Origin: Tetranychus cinnabarinus
Taxonomy: Eukaryota; Arthropoda; Arachnida; Trombidiformes; Tetranychidae
NCBI GenBank assembly: GCA_022266195.1
Contig: WHVY01000001.1
Location: 22,010,001-22,074,000, forward strand
Direction: 5' to 3'
DNA: 64,000 bases
The notes under the pieces are model-generated. The model ran no database searches and was not told the DNA's origin. It saw only the letters and a list, made by a program, of their open reading frames with translations. This document shows positions 12,001 to 24,500 of the stretch, in pieces; position 1 is the first letter of the stretch; each line of letters begins with the position of its first letter. The translations under genes were made by a program, and so were the position numbers.

Positions 12001-14970
12001 TGAGAATTTATGGGTTTCTTTGAAATGAAGTCAACGGAAACTGACTTGATGTCAAAGATAAATAGAAGCTTTCTGAGCTGGTTCTGAAAGAAATGAAAGG
12101 AAGTTCAGTTGTTGCTGAGTTTCGGTTTGAAATACATTTTTAGAACTTTGAATGTTTGAACAAGATTAACTCGAGAAGTTAAAAGTAGTTAAATCGATGG
12201 TTAATGGATGCAATTTAATGAAATTTCATGATTTGCCACTTAAGGTGACACAAGATGAGAGTAAATTTGATGGCTTTTGGTGAGCTATCAAGAATCTTTT
12301 TGAACACGAAAGAGATTCACTGAGATTATCATTACTCACGAAAATGATGATCATAAATTACAGCTGAAGAATTGGAGGAAGAATAAAGAAATGATTGAAA
12401 AAAAGTTCATGTCAACTGTTGTGTTTTACCATTTTCACTGGTAAAAGAAGAAGAAGCGAGGAAAAGGGAAAAAAGCTTTTATCATCAGTAAATGAAAGAG
12501 GCTAAAGAGAGTGATCATCATCATAATAGTATCAAGATATATGATGATGAGAGGAAAGTAACAGAGGATAATAATGATAATAATAATAAGCATCATCATA
12601 ATAAAAGATGATAAGTAGTCAAAGTGAGGATAAAAGTGAAAGTGAAACCTTGTTGAAGTTGGTCTAATTTGGTGAATCAAACTATTTTGTTTGTTATTAT
12701 TACAATTGTGACAAGTCAATCTTTCAACCTTAAAATTGTCTGCTCAGTTTCAAGGGTTTCCAGTGTTTCATTAGTGTCTTCAAAAGACGGCAAAAAGGAA
12801 GAGACAAAATTGTTTCACTAAATGATGACCATTTAACCCCATTCATGGTTGTAATAATACCCTTGTAATAGTAGCAGTAAAACTTTACCACTCAAGAGTA
12901 ACAACCTTTTCTCAGTGCAAAGTGAAGGAAAGGAAAGGAAAGAAAAGTTGAAATGATGAAATTTGCATGGAAATATTTTTCCAAAAAATTCTTTTCTCTC
13001 TCTCTCTCTGAGTTTTCCATTGCTTAAATTGAATAACAACTTTTCATTGGCATAAAGGTTAGAAGCTGGAAAAGTGTTGCCGAATCGATCGATGATCACA
13101 AAATATTGACAAAATTATCCTCTTGCTTCATCTATTACAACCACCTTTTACTACTCATTTTAACACCAACATTTTTGCCTCCTTCATCCACCTTTTTTCC
13201 CTCCCTTTCAACCTCCTCCTCATCCTCCTACTACTCCTTCATCTCATCATCATTCTCCTTCTCTTGATTGTTCACCTCCTGCTGATTTTTCAAGAGACAA
13301 GGTTGATTGTAAAACTTGATGACAGCTCAGTAAGAAGTAGTAACACAAAGTGGTAAAGCTGCGAAGAGAAGAAAAAAAGAGAGGAAAACCTTTTTTCTTC
13401 TTCTTCTTCCTCAAAATCACCTTTCTTCTCATTCCTTCTCATCCCCATCCTCATCATACTTCTTACAATGATAAACCTGTCGACGGCAATAATCAGCCAT
13501 CAACATAACCTTTCAATAAAAGCATAACTCATAATGTATCACCATCAAGTCCAACAAACTGTGCAAACTGTTAAACCATTTTGTTGTTGTTTTGCCAAAA
13601 ATAATTAAACTATCAAATGGATCCAGTGTGGCTCTCGAACCGATTAAATGTAAAGAGTAAAAGGAATTTAAATCTTTTTTGGAAACTTTTCAACACAACT
13701 TTGCTAATTTGACTATTGGTAATGAATGTTCAAGATATTAATACATATTGAAGAGGAAAAGCAATAAAAGTTTGAATTTATTTTTATAAAAAGCGCTTTT
13801 CTTTCCCAAAGAAACAAATCTGTAAACATGAACATCATGATTATCATGGAATCAATGAACATAAACAATAATTTAATATCTTTACTTCAAATTAACGCAT
13901 TTTTGTTTCCATTTTTAAATAAACTTTCAAAGCACTTTGTTTAATCATAAATAATGAGAAATTATTTCAATACTTTTGTCTCTTTTTAATCATTCATTGA
14001 TCAATATAATCTGTTCAGTTTGTGTGCTGAGAAAAAAAACTTTATTACTTTGTTTTACCTTTTATTACCTGAAACATGAAAAGGTTCAACTGTAATTTAC
14101 TCAATTGAAAATGAGTTTTGGCAAACTTGTAACAAAAATTGTTGATAACTTTTGTATATTCAGTTCAATGTTTTTGCGCTTATATTTTTATTGCCAATTA
14201 GATTATCAACATTTTTAGTTTAACAACAATTTAACCAAAATTTTACCTTGTTTAATAATTTTGCATTTCTCCATTTTCGCTGGTTCCAAAGTTGATAATG
14301 ATTGTGATCATTATGATCATTATGATGATGGAAATGATGATCATTATTATACTTAATTTGAGCAAAATTGTTGCAAAGAAAAGTCTGTCCAAATTGTAAA
14401 ATAATTACCGTGATTAAATCACGAATCAACAATCTTTTGGCTTCTTTTTCATTACCAATCCAACAATCGTTGGATGCTCTGGAAATTGCTCAGTCATGGA
14501 TCTTACTTCAATCTTTTATCTGCTTTTTTGGGCTTTTTTCTTGTTCATTTTTTTTCTCCTCAATAATTGGTAATAATTTGGCTTTTTGTTTCAAATTTTA
14601 AAATTATTTAATAAACTTAATAAAGCCTAACCTTAAATTGCATTGTGAATATAACCAAGTCAACAGTTTTCCTCCTCAATTTTGGCCTCATTTACCTGCT
14701 TCTTTACCTGTCAATTATGCCCTTTGGCTTATGATGATTATGTTGAAATTATGTAAAGCTAAATGATTCAAAATGGCCCTGAAAATGTTACATCAAACAG
14801 CTATTATCGTTGCAAGAAGATGTTTAGTTTCATTAAAAGCAACAATTTTGATGAAAGAATGGTTTCCTTTCAGTTTTCTTCCGGAGATTAATGAACATCT
14901 AGACAACATGAAACTTCAGAATCAGTTGAAATGAATCAATAAACGAATGGCACAATTAAAGGATAATACT
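9076..14970. other. Gene-poor AT-rich DNA, no supported gene
   Basis: No reading frame here carries a recognisable domain. Features visible are simple sequence: GAT-rich patches near 11240-11280 and 12540-12610, a (TC)n tract at about 12995-13009, Pro/Leu-type pyrimidine tracts near 13120-13280, and overlapping GATCAT repeats near 14304-14345. I see nothing else to annotate. Confidence 0.5.
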
Positions 14971-14976
14971 TTTATT
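14971..14976 (-). terminator. Polyadenylation signal (minus) for the dioxygenase gene
   Basis: TTTATT on the plus strand reads AATAAA on the minus strand, 40 bases beyond the TAA-type stop end of the dioxygenase coding region at 15016. Confidence 0.5.
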
Positions 14977-15015
14977 TAAATCAATATTAGTTTAGCTCAA
15001 TACATAATGAGGTTC

Positions 15016-15798
15016 TTAGTTGACAACAGTTCCGTTTGTAAAAGTAGTGACTGTTGGATCGAGTGCTAGAATGAAACTCGTTTTTGCATTGTTTTCTTCG
15101 AAGATCAACTCGGTAATGGTGTCATTTCCATGCATTCCTTTGAAGACTTTGTCTTGTTCATTGAATATCATCTCATTTAGATTGCTTGAATAAGGCTCGA
15201 CGAGTTTCAATTGAACAGGCAATTCTCTCTTGAAGTAAAGTTGTCCAATGTAGGTGATTGCGTTGGTATCGGTTGTATTTTTGGAGTAAACTTCAACATG
15301 AATGTGAAGACAACGACCGTAATACCAACCAGGAACGATTGTCTTGAAGTTTACTTCACCATCTTCATTGGTGACTTGATAACCACGAAGCCATCTTGTA
15401 TCGTAGATTGGTTTTGGACGGAAAGTTTGTTTAGGAAACTTATTGAATTCTTGTACACCTGAGTAGTGTCCCAAAGCATTGGCGTTCCAAATGTGAACGA
15501 AATAGCCGGATAAAGGTGAACAATCTTTAGCGTTAGTTAGTTTAAGATTCAAGTCCAAGTTAACTCCAGTTTGACCATCAGTGATGTCAGATCGTTCCAA
15601 GTCATCGGCTAAGAAGTATGGACCTTCAGTTGCGAATGGGGCGAGGACACAGGTGTGTTGATTGGCTTCTCTCTTGTATCGGGCACAGTTGACTATTGAT
15701 CGATCATGTTCCAAGAATTTTCCAGGTCTCTCTGAATGAGTGGAAACATAGGCAATATTGAAAAGAGTTACAAGTAATACAAGTTTGAACATTTTCAA
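15016..15798 (-). CDS. Secreted intradiol ring-cleavage dioxygenase
   Basis: A 260-residue intronless protein. Members of this family are non-haem Fe(III) enzymes that cleave catechol-type aromatic rings between the two hydroxyls; in spider mites they are thought to detoxify plant phenolics. Residues 1-20 form a signal peptide (basic start, then a hydrophobic stretch), so secretion, probably to the gut lumen, is expected. The conserved GPY lies at 59-61. The likely iron ligands are all present: Tyr112 (HYSGV), one of Tyr159/Tyr160 in GWYYGR, and His165 and His167 in HIHVEV. N-glycosylation sequons occur near 174, 225 and 255. The start is chosen because it gives the signal peptide; a TATA-like box lies 100 bases upstream. 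The lack of introns and of animal relatives outside mites fits known horizontal acquisition from fungi. The family-level call is secure; the substrate is not known. Confidence 0.93.
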   Translation of the reverse strand: MKMFKLVLLVTLFNIAYVSTHSERPGKFLEHDRSIVNCARYKREANQHTCVLAPFATEGPYFLADDLERSDITDGQTGVNLDLNLKLTNAKDCSPLSGYFVHIWNANALGHYSGVQEFNKFPKQTFRPKPIYDTRWLRGYQVTNEDGEVNFKTIVPGWYYGRCLHIHVEVYSKNTTDTNAITYIGQLYFKRELPVQLKLVEPYSSNLNEMIFNEQDKVFKGMHGNDTITELIFEENNAKTSFILALDPTVTTFTNGTVVN

Positions 15799-15897
15799 TG
15801 ATGTACAACGATTTTGAGGTTTACAATATTATTAGGTTAACTGAGATAGTTAGACAGTTGTGAAGATTTGTGATGAATTATTCGGAAAAACTAATTG

Positions 15898-15905
15898 TAT
15901 TTATA
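15898..15905 (-). promoter_or_regulatory. TATA box of the dioxygenase gene
   Basis: The minus strand reads TATAAATA, 100 bases upstream of the ATG. Transcription would start near 15870 and give a 5' leader of about 70 bases. A TATA promoter fits an inducible detoxification gene. No other gene here shows an equally clear TATA box. Confidence 0.5.
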
Positions 15906-16055
15906 GTTATTCAATTTCATGAAATGTTCAATCTTCAAGGATTGTTTTGCTCCGTAAAATCATATGATAAACGCCTATTTTGATATTCTGGTTAGATAAT
16001 CAGAGGATCAAAAATGTCACCAGGTCTCGAGCCAATTGTCTCAATATGGCAGTTT

Positions 16056-16468
16056 ACATGATTATCGAAAATTGAATAATGATTATTATCATGTTGATAA
16101 TTGCAACAATTTTAATTTGATTGGCGTCACCATTTATGTCAATCTTTCCCCCTGCATCTTTATCTCGATAATGTTCATTGTTTCAGTAACAATCAATAAG
16201 ATAATTCTCTAGATGTTTAATCTTTCGTGCAATTCTTTTGATTCTATTAATATTCCAGCATCATGGGACAGAATGGAACAAATATCACAAATGCACCAAG
16301 TATCGAATTTTTTAAACGAAAATAACTAATGAACTGAATTTCAATCAATTCGCTATAACACAATTCAATTAAATTCAGTTTTGCCTATCATGCTTGTAAT
16401 TAAATAATGAAAATGAAAGTATAACTCCCATTGAAAAGTGTCCAAATTGATAGTGAAAAGAAGCAGAC
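16056..16468. repeat. Diverged ~0.4 kb direct repeat, copy A
   Basis: Aligns by eye with copy B (18092-18506) in the same orientation. Shared blocks in the same order include TTTAATTTGATTGGCGTCA, AGTAACAATCA, AGATAATTCT, GACTAATGAACT-type sequence, and a closing GTGTCCAAAT-GATAGTGAAA. Both copies keep the 7-bp palindrome ATTATCA-TGT-TGATAAT. No reading frame is conserved. Copy A lies 0.26 kb upstream of the dioxygenase start. Confidence 0.75.
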
Positions 16469-18091
16469 GGCATCAAAATGAGCAAACACAGGCCATAATA
16501 ACTGATCGCAAGTTCTTGTAACTGAGTAAGGAATTTTTAATCGAATCTTAATTTTTTCCTGAATTTATTACATTGAAATAGGTATGACTGGAAAATAAAC
16601 CTAATAATGAAATACTTCAATCAAAAGCCTAAAAGCGCAGTTCGAGTGCAACAACTGAGGCACAGCACACCAAAAGTGAGTACAGAGTTTTCCTACCGAA
16701 TTCACCAGTTTTTCCATTTGAAAAAGTCGGTTTTTAATCCGGATTAAGAAAGGGTTTGAAGCAGTCTAGTTAATCTTACAGTTTCCATTGCTTTTGACCT
16801 TTTTTCCGAAAGAAAAAATCTGTGTAAGTCAATTTTCAATGACAATTTTCTGAATACAAAGTGACTTGTATTTAATCATGTTTTTGTGGTAATAATTAGC
16901 TTGAATATCGGATAAAAATTTTGTATTGACGGCTGTGAATTATTTTGTAAATTGCTGGTCAATTTAAGATCAACATTTATCTTTTTGTTTGCAAAAACAA
17001 AAGATGTGTGAAAATAAAAAAGTTAATTCAATTTAATATCGCATTCATTTAATAACATAATGAGTTGAGTAAGAATTGAAGGTTTTTAACAGAGCATGAA
17101 ATTGAACAATGAATTCAATTTGAAGTGATTTGAGAAGACAAGCTCAATCAATTAACCTACAATGCTAACATCTTAAAGTGAAGACACTAAATTAACCTCA
17201 AATTTCCAGCCATGAAACTGACACTCTGATTTTTCATGGTCGACAGTCTATTACATACTTTGGATAGCTTCAGTGTTTAGTAAACTCGAGCTGATTTGCA
17301 AAGGAAAATAAAAGATCAAGAGAAATGAAATACATTAGATCCTCTAAAGTTGTTCCAGAGTCGGTTAAGAAATGAAAAATTTGATTTAATTCAATTTTTT
17401 TGTTACGATGGAGAAGTAAATACAAAATTGTATGCTTGTGAGTTAAAGGTAGAGACTTTCTGGGTTTTTAGGGTCATAAAAACTGAGTTTATCAGAGCTG
17501 TTGAAAAATTTCACCAATCGACAGTTTTGGAAAAATCGAGTCCAAAGTTGAAGCTTCGATCGCTTTTTGTTCAATTATGAAAAGAGTTTTTTTTCATGAA
17601 ACTCATTTTACTGATGTACCTTTTGATGGCTAACCAGAAAATGGACATATTTTGAGGAATAAAATTTACAGTTTTTGTAAAACAGATGAGTTTGATTTTC
17701 AGTTAAACTGAACAGTAACAGTGTTCTTTGTTCTTTAACAGTAAAAAATATAGAACTGAAACTTATTATTCATCGATAAAAATTGTTGTTGGTCAACAAT
17801 CGAACACTTTCTTCAATTCATCGTCAGTTGTCTTTATTTGGGCTTAAAACTTTGAACCTCACTATTTCAAAAATAGTATCACCTAAAATCATCACTCTTT
17901 CCCCAATCATCAAATTTTATTCTTACTCCATTCTAGAAGACTCTGATAGTCTTTTTTATTCGTTATACACAAGTTATTAAATTGACCATCTCGACATCGA
18001 TCATAAAAAATCTCGATATTGATAATTTATTTTCAAGTTCATTAAATTCATACTTTCAAGACTATTGCACCTAAATATTATAGGAAAATGT
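16469..18091. other. Spacer between the two repeat copies; no gene seen
   Basis: If the repeat reflects duplication of a whole dioxygenase locus, a second gene would be expected at about 17000-17850 on the minus strand. I find no iron-ligand motifs there. The plus-strand open stretches at 17350-17580 and 17783-17980 have no recognisable domain. Confidence 0.4.
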
Positions 18092-18506
18092 CTATCAAAA
18101 ATTATTAATAAATTTTATTCATGATCATTATCATGTTGATAATTTGAACATTTTTAATTTGATTGGCGTCATTATGCCAATATTTTTTCCAAATAATCTT
18201 TATCTTGATCATTTTCATCGCTATCAATTGTTCAAGTAACAATCAGTGAGATAATTCTTTAGATTTACTATCTTTCAAGCTACGCTAATATTACAGCATC
18301 AAAGGAATCTGAACAAGCATCACACATGAACCAAGCATCAAAGGCTTCAGACAAAAATGACTAATGAACTTAATTCTAATAACTCATTGAAACACGAGTT
18401 AAATTGATACAACCAGTTTCGCCCATCACGCTCATCATTCAATGATGAATAACATGAAAGTATCTCATTGTAAAAGTGTCCAAATCGATAGTGAAATGAA
18501 CCAGAC
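18092..18506. repeat. Diverged ~0.4 kb direct repeat, copy B
   Basis: Second copy of the repeat at 16056-16468, in the same orientation, with many substitutions and small indels, so the duplication is not recent. The similarity starts around the ATCAAAAATTATTAATAAAT-type sequence and ends at GTGAAATGAACCAGAC. Confidence 0.75.
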
Positions 18507-21500
18507 TTTGATTGGGACGATGACTTTTGAAGTCTTGGACAGTCTTCAAGGTATGTAAAGCTGCATTCAAAATATTTACTAATAACTATCATTGACTCTG
18601 TTGACCAAGTAATGTACAATGCTAGTAGTTTGAATGACCATTCAATATGCAAAGAATGGACCAATTAAATGGTGAAGTTACTTGACAATGTAAAGATATT
18701 GTTATCCTTTTTTACTCGTAAAGTGGCTTAAATTTTGGTCAAAATTGTTACCTTTACTTAAGATTAAAGATGTTACAATTTGAATGAGCTTTTTGTTGAA
18801 TTTATCTTTATCTGGATAAACTGTTTTGTGTCTCAAGAATCACTTGTAACTTCTCATGATGAACATCATTTAGGATGGTTCATCATCTAATGCACTCAAC
18901 TGACTGCTACTGTTCACAAGCACTTATTACTTGCTCTTGATAATGATAATGTCTTTCTGTTCATCTTCAATTGCTTGTGTTTATTTTTACCTTTGCATTA
19001 ACCTTATCCAGTTGCCTCCATGTTTACCCATTTTTTGAGGTATTTATTCACACCTTTACATATGTTTGTATTTAAAATGAGAAGGTAAAAGGTGTAATTA
19101 AAAAGTAAACTGATTAAAGGTATGCAAAGAAGGAAAAGTTGAAGTAGCAAAAGAAATGACAATAATTTTGGTTCATTCGTATGTGACACGGGAACGAGAC
19201 AAATGATTATTATTAACATGGTAATGATGATGATGATGATAATGATACCAATGAGTTAACCTATTAAAATGTGAAATGGTTAGAAAGGGAAGAGAAGAAG
19301 AAGAAGAGAAATGAAAAATATTAATGAATGTCTCAAGTTGAAGGAAGCAAGGAAAACAATGAAACGTAATTCAACTATTAATTCAAAGGTAACACCTTGA
19401 TTATAGATGTTTAAATACCATTGATGGTGTAAAGGGGAAAGTGAGTGGCCAAAGTATTGTTTTCAACTTGAACTTTAATAACAGGTAACTTTGCTTTCTT
19501 TTCATGGTCAACAAGAGAAGAAACCAGAAAGAAAAAAATATTAACATGGACGAACCTTATTATTATATTATTATCCATTAACATTATCTGTTTGGTCGAA
19601 AAGCAAATGACCCATAACCTGATGTGTAGAGGTCACTTACAGAAGGTTAAGGAGTGGGCCAGGTAAAGACAAAAGACGCGTAAAGAGTAACGTGAAACAA
19701 ATCAAGCTGTGTAGTTGAAGTAACATAAGGTTTATGCTTAGTATTCAGTTCATTTTGGACTCGCTTTTTTTGGTGTTTTTTTGTTTGGTTGTTACTAAAT
19801 TACAAGGTTACCATAAGTTGTTAGATAAGTTGGAAACAGGTTGAGAGGAATGGTAAAGATGAAGATAAGAAGAGAGTAAATGGTTTGATAAGAAACAATG
19901 ATGATAATTGATACACTTTGACACATTCAGGTATAACAAGGACAAGTAAAGCGTCGCGTGCCCATTTCAAAGACATATTGAGAGCGTATCTTGACTGCCT
20001 TTTATCTTTCATTCAAGTTCATTCAATCATTACAGTGTTCATTAAGATGCTTTCTTCTTCCTTGGTCTATTACAATCTGATAAAACAATTAAACTTGTCT
20101 AGTTTATATAAAAAAGATCAACTGATTTGGTGAAAGTTTTTAAAACTGACGACATTTTTGTGTCAGATTTTGTTTGAAAATTTTTCAATTCACTTTTTTT
20201 ATTTGCAATGAAAGTGTTTTCATTGTTATTGGAATTTTTATAAATTTTCATGAAACAGAACATTAAAATTCAACATTCTTTAGTCGTGCATCGGAAAATC
20301 TTTACAAGATGAAGATTGGTTTTCAGTTGACTTTTGACTAGAGAAGTGAATCTTGCGAACATTTGATGTTCAGAAGAATCGGATTGAATGTAATATTTGC
20401 ATTTCTAAGTTGATCCGAATTGCAGATTGAAATATTCAAATCAAAAATAAGAAATCAACAGATTTCTGAAATAAGATTTTGGGTAGAAAACAAAATTGGA
20501 TCGTCTTCGATGTTTGAACCAAAATGGTTTGAAGATGCAGCGATCGTTGATTGCAAATTGACGTTTATTTATAATCCAGTAACTTGGGAAAATGATTGAC
20601 TTTCTTAGAAAACAAAGTCTTGGAAAATGTTGAAATGACAATTGTTGATCAGAAATGAGTGATGATGAACATTGAGCCAAAGTGGCGATACTTGAATATT
20701 GATTTGATAATCAATTTTAATGATCAACAATAACAAGTTAACCTGAAACATTGTAAATTACATTTACATTTATGGATAATAAAATTAGACTGATGACTAT
20801 GATAATAATTGAATATGAACCTGTGATAATATTGAATAGCAAAACGTTTAACATATAAAAAGTACAATAAAAACACTCCTTAAACATAATTTTGATAATA
20901 ACACTAATAATAAATGATTATAATCTTTATTGGTTGTTAATCACCTCCTCCTGAACCTAAAACTGTTTCAACTGAAAGTTTGAGAAGAGAAAAAAATGAA
21001 ACGAAAAAAATATTGAATAAAATTGTGAAAGGTTATCCAATAAGTGACTACATTTTCATGGGTTTGGTTGCCATCCCTCATCATCTGAGTATCAGTTTCA
21101 TCCTCTTCATCAGGCTTACCATTCTGGTTTTACATTCCGTGCTTCTGAACAGTTTCACCAAGAATACAATTTCTGTCCAACATCCAACAAGAAGAAGAAA
21201 ATTTTTCAGCAAATTTTCATGAAAACAGGGCGGTTTACCAAGAATATTGTTGATCAGAAGCTGAAACCAACCTTGCCTGATCTTTGATTAACGATGGTTA
21301 ACCATTCATCTATTAGCAACATAAATGACCAGATAAGATGATCGACCAAGAAGAAGGTTGAACACACACAAAATTCAAATGAAAAGTCAAACTGTTAACG
21401 TTCCATTAAAAGGTAAAAGGCTCACACTCCTCAATAAAGATGATTAATTAAATGAAGCCATCATTGATTACAGGGTGTCGATGCTATCATCTTCCACCAT

Positions 21501-24500
21501 CGAGTTCATTTGCATTGGATCAAAATGGAAAATCACTTTTTCTTCTCATTCTTTACTTAAGGTCACCAAAGACCAACAAGGGAAGGCAAGAGACGCCTAC
21601 ATGAAGGGCTTGGTTAACATTGGATTATATTACCATGAGATCATCTTGTACATCATTTCTCATTAGACTTTCAATGATTACATGGAATCTCAGCTTGATA
21701 AAAGCACGTTTCAACGTCAACATGGACACACTTGCCTCATGTGCAACCTCATTGTCATTAGACATCGTAATTGTAGTCATTGACATTATAATTTTATAGT
21801 CAACCACCTTTAGTTGAACCTTTCATTTTAATCACATTTAAAGATGAACAAAAGACTTCACTTTCATTGTCACCTTTTTATCTCTTAATTTCAATGATTT
21901 AACAACACTACAAATTATACACAATTTCAATCAATATGGTGACCACCAAGAGTTGAAATAATAATATTAGGTTTGTTGCTAATAATAGTTCTGGTTACTA
22001 TTTGACTACTATTATTATGATATCTTTTGTGTTATATCATTAGGAAGGAAGAGAATCAGTTGGAAGGGAAAATTATTGTTCAACAAAAGGAGAAGAAAAA
22101 AATTGTCTCCAGCTGATGATGTCGAGATGATGAGTATGTAAGTTATGGTTTCAAATGATAAACTTGATGACTGGGAAAATGCTTAAAAATTGGCATAAAA
22201 CGCGTGCCGACAACCATTGATGAGATAATTTAAATTGAGACTTTTCTAGTAATTATTTCGCTCGATAAGACGAACATGAAATTGGGAAGAAAAGGGAAAG
22301 TAAATGAACTTTTAAGTTGACATGAAAAATGACATTTTCATTTTTAAGATTGAAAATTTTTCCAAATTCTGCTTTCGATACAATTCATTCTAATTTCAAC
22401 AGTTTATTTGTTTGATATATGCTTTCAACTCTCAATAAGTTTCGTTCCATTGATCACCATTTTTGGTGAATCAGAATCACTTTCTCAACTAATAATGAAG
22501 GATTAATTTTAACCTTTTCAATGGAATGTTTAAAAGTCTTTCAAGAAAGAACTGAATTTCATTATTTCAATGATCCATTAGTTGATGATGTTCCTGAACC
22601 TGATGATCCTGATCCTTGTCCAAATGTTGATCCTAGTCAATCTGAAGCTTCTATTGCTGATCCTTATCCCGATGATGTTGAGTTATGAAGATATTTTATT
22701 ATACTTTCATTTACTTAAAGATACAGATTTAATCATCAATCGGTATTCGATGTTGAATCAATATTAACTCGGCAAACATTGACGATTCAAAACGCTTTTA
22801 TGATAAATTTGTGAGAATTAATGATCGAAAATATGGAAAATTCGACTTCGATTTTTTGGTTTTTAGTCCAAACATTGAATTATTGATGGAATCACAAACC
22901 ATTTTTATTAATTGTCTCGAATTAAAAGCGATTTTTCGACTTGATTTGTGACAAAATCAATATTTTCCTTTCAATTGATTACCATTTATATCGATTGGAA
23001 CTGATTTAATCCTTTATTTTGATGCAATTATTAATACATGATTTGCTTTGAAAAGTTTACAGAAGAAAAAATAAGACGATTGTTTGGATATCATTTGATA
23101 TCATTTGTAATATTTTGATATAAATAAGATATTTTTTTATTCCTTTGTTGTTCAACTGAACAAGGGAAAATAATATTATTACTCAGTTTTATTTGTTGAC
23201 TTGAGCTTTGACAGGTTGATGTTGAAAAGTTGTTATATTACAAAGAATGAGATGAACAAGAGAAAAGGATGAAAATAATGAAACTGATCCTTCTGTGTTT
23301 AACCTCTCATATAACCAGCGGTTTCAACTAATACTTACCAATCAACAATCATCATGTCAACATCCTATAACCAGTTTCTTATAGGTTATCATTTCAACAT
23401 TTTATTATCGGTAAACATATTGAACAATTATGATTTAGCCATCATTCCAGGTTTAACTTTTATTCAGAAAACAAAGAAACTAGAAAAAGGTAAAAACCTA
23501 TTTTTTGTTTTATGTTCATTGAGTAAACATTGGATTTACATTGATGGTCATTGATGGCCAATGGTGAGGTGATGATCTTATCTCATGTGCTAAATAGGTT
23601 GTTATGTTGCGCTTGTTCAAGGTTGTTCACTGATTACTGGCCTGAGATGATAATCAAAATTAGGAATGAAAAGAATCGTAAAATGTAAGGTAATCAGTGT
23701 GATGAAGAAGCGAAAGAAGACAAAATTAATTCAAGATTACCATTGAAATTGTGTTATTGCTATTGTTATCCGTATCAACATTCATTGTTAACCAGTTGTA
23801 AAAATTATGCTCGAGTAAAAGTTAGTTAGCAGTTAAACTTGTTAAGTAATATAAACGTTTCCAATAATAATAATGATATATTATTTTCTGGGAGTTTTTT
23901 GTTATCGCTTTTGGTAGCAACAAAAGTGGATAACCATTTGTTGTTGTTTAATCAAATGTTGCCTTTTTACGGCTTTCAAATGCTTTTCACGGCTTTTGCC
24001 TTTTTTTGAAAAAAACATTTTCGACTTTTGGCCTTTTACATCGCTACAAAAACTTTCGTTTCAGTTGAGACACATCAAAGTTGTTTTTGATGATTGAAAT
24101 ATTTTTCAACTTTAACTTCGAAATGTTTCCAATTTTGTCTGTTTTCTAAACAGTTTTTCAATTATGATTGACTGATTGGTTGTTTTGTTTTCGATCAATT
24201 ATGACTTTTCTTTGCAAAAGCTTCGTAACCTTTCTTGAGAAAAGAACCAAAAGCAACTCAAAAAAGAAAGAAATTCAGAAAAATCTGAAATTCGCTGAAC
24301 ACAAAACTAATTAGTCAAATCATCAAAAACTGGTTCGAAAACAGTCAATTTGGAAACATTTCGAAGTTGATCAAAAAGGTCTGAAGTGGAAAAATTCCAT
24401 GTCTTCAAAAGATGCTTGTCAACTAATACAATAGTATTTCAGCGAAGCAAAAAATTTTCGATTCTTTGGTTTCTTTTTTGGGTTCTTCATGGTTTTCGGT

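Noticed and set aside
12960..13010. CT-repeat tract considered as part of a CRISPR-like or satellite array.
   Set aside because: Simple dinucleotide repeat without spacers or larger periodicity; the window has no array of direct repeats with unique spacers.
17000..17850. Expected position of a second dioxygenase gene next to repeat copy B.
   Set aside because: No HxH, GPY or Tyr-ligand motifs could be found on the minus strand, so no pseudogene is called.
20941..21222. Open frame of about 94 codons with a protein-like start (SPPPEPKTVSTESL).
   Set aside because: No ATG at the start of the frame, no splice acceptor, no recognised domain, and a hydrophobic Ser/Leu/Ile-rich second half typical of chance frames. 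A relic cannot be excluded.
22044..22137. Lys/Arg-rich open segment ending at a strong GTAAGT donor, considered as the exon preceding the acidic frame at 22521.
   Set aside because: Joining it to the only plausible acceptor (22546) puts a stop codon immediately after the junction, and it has no ATG.
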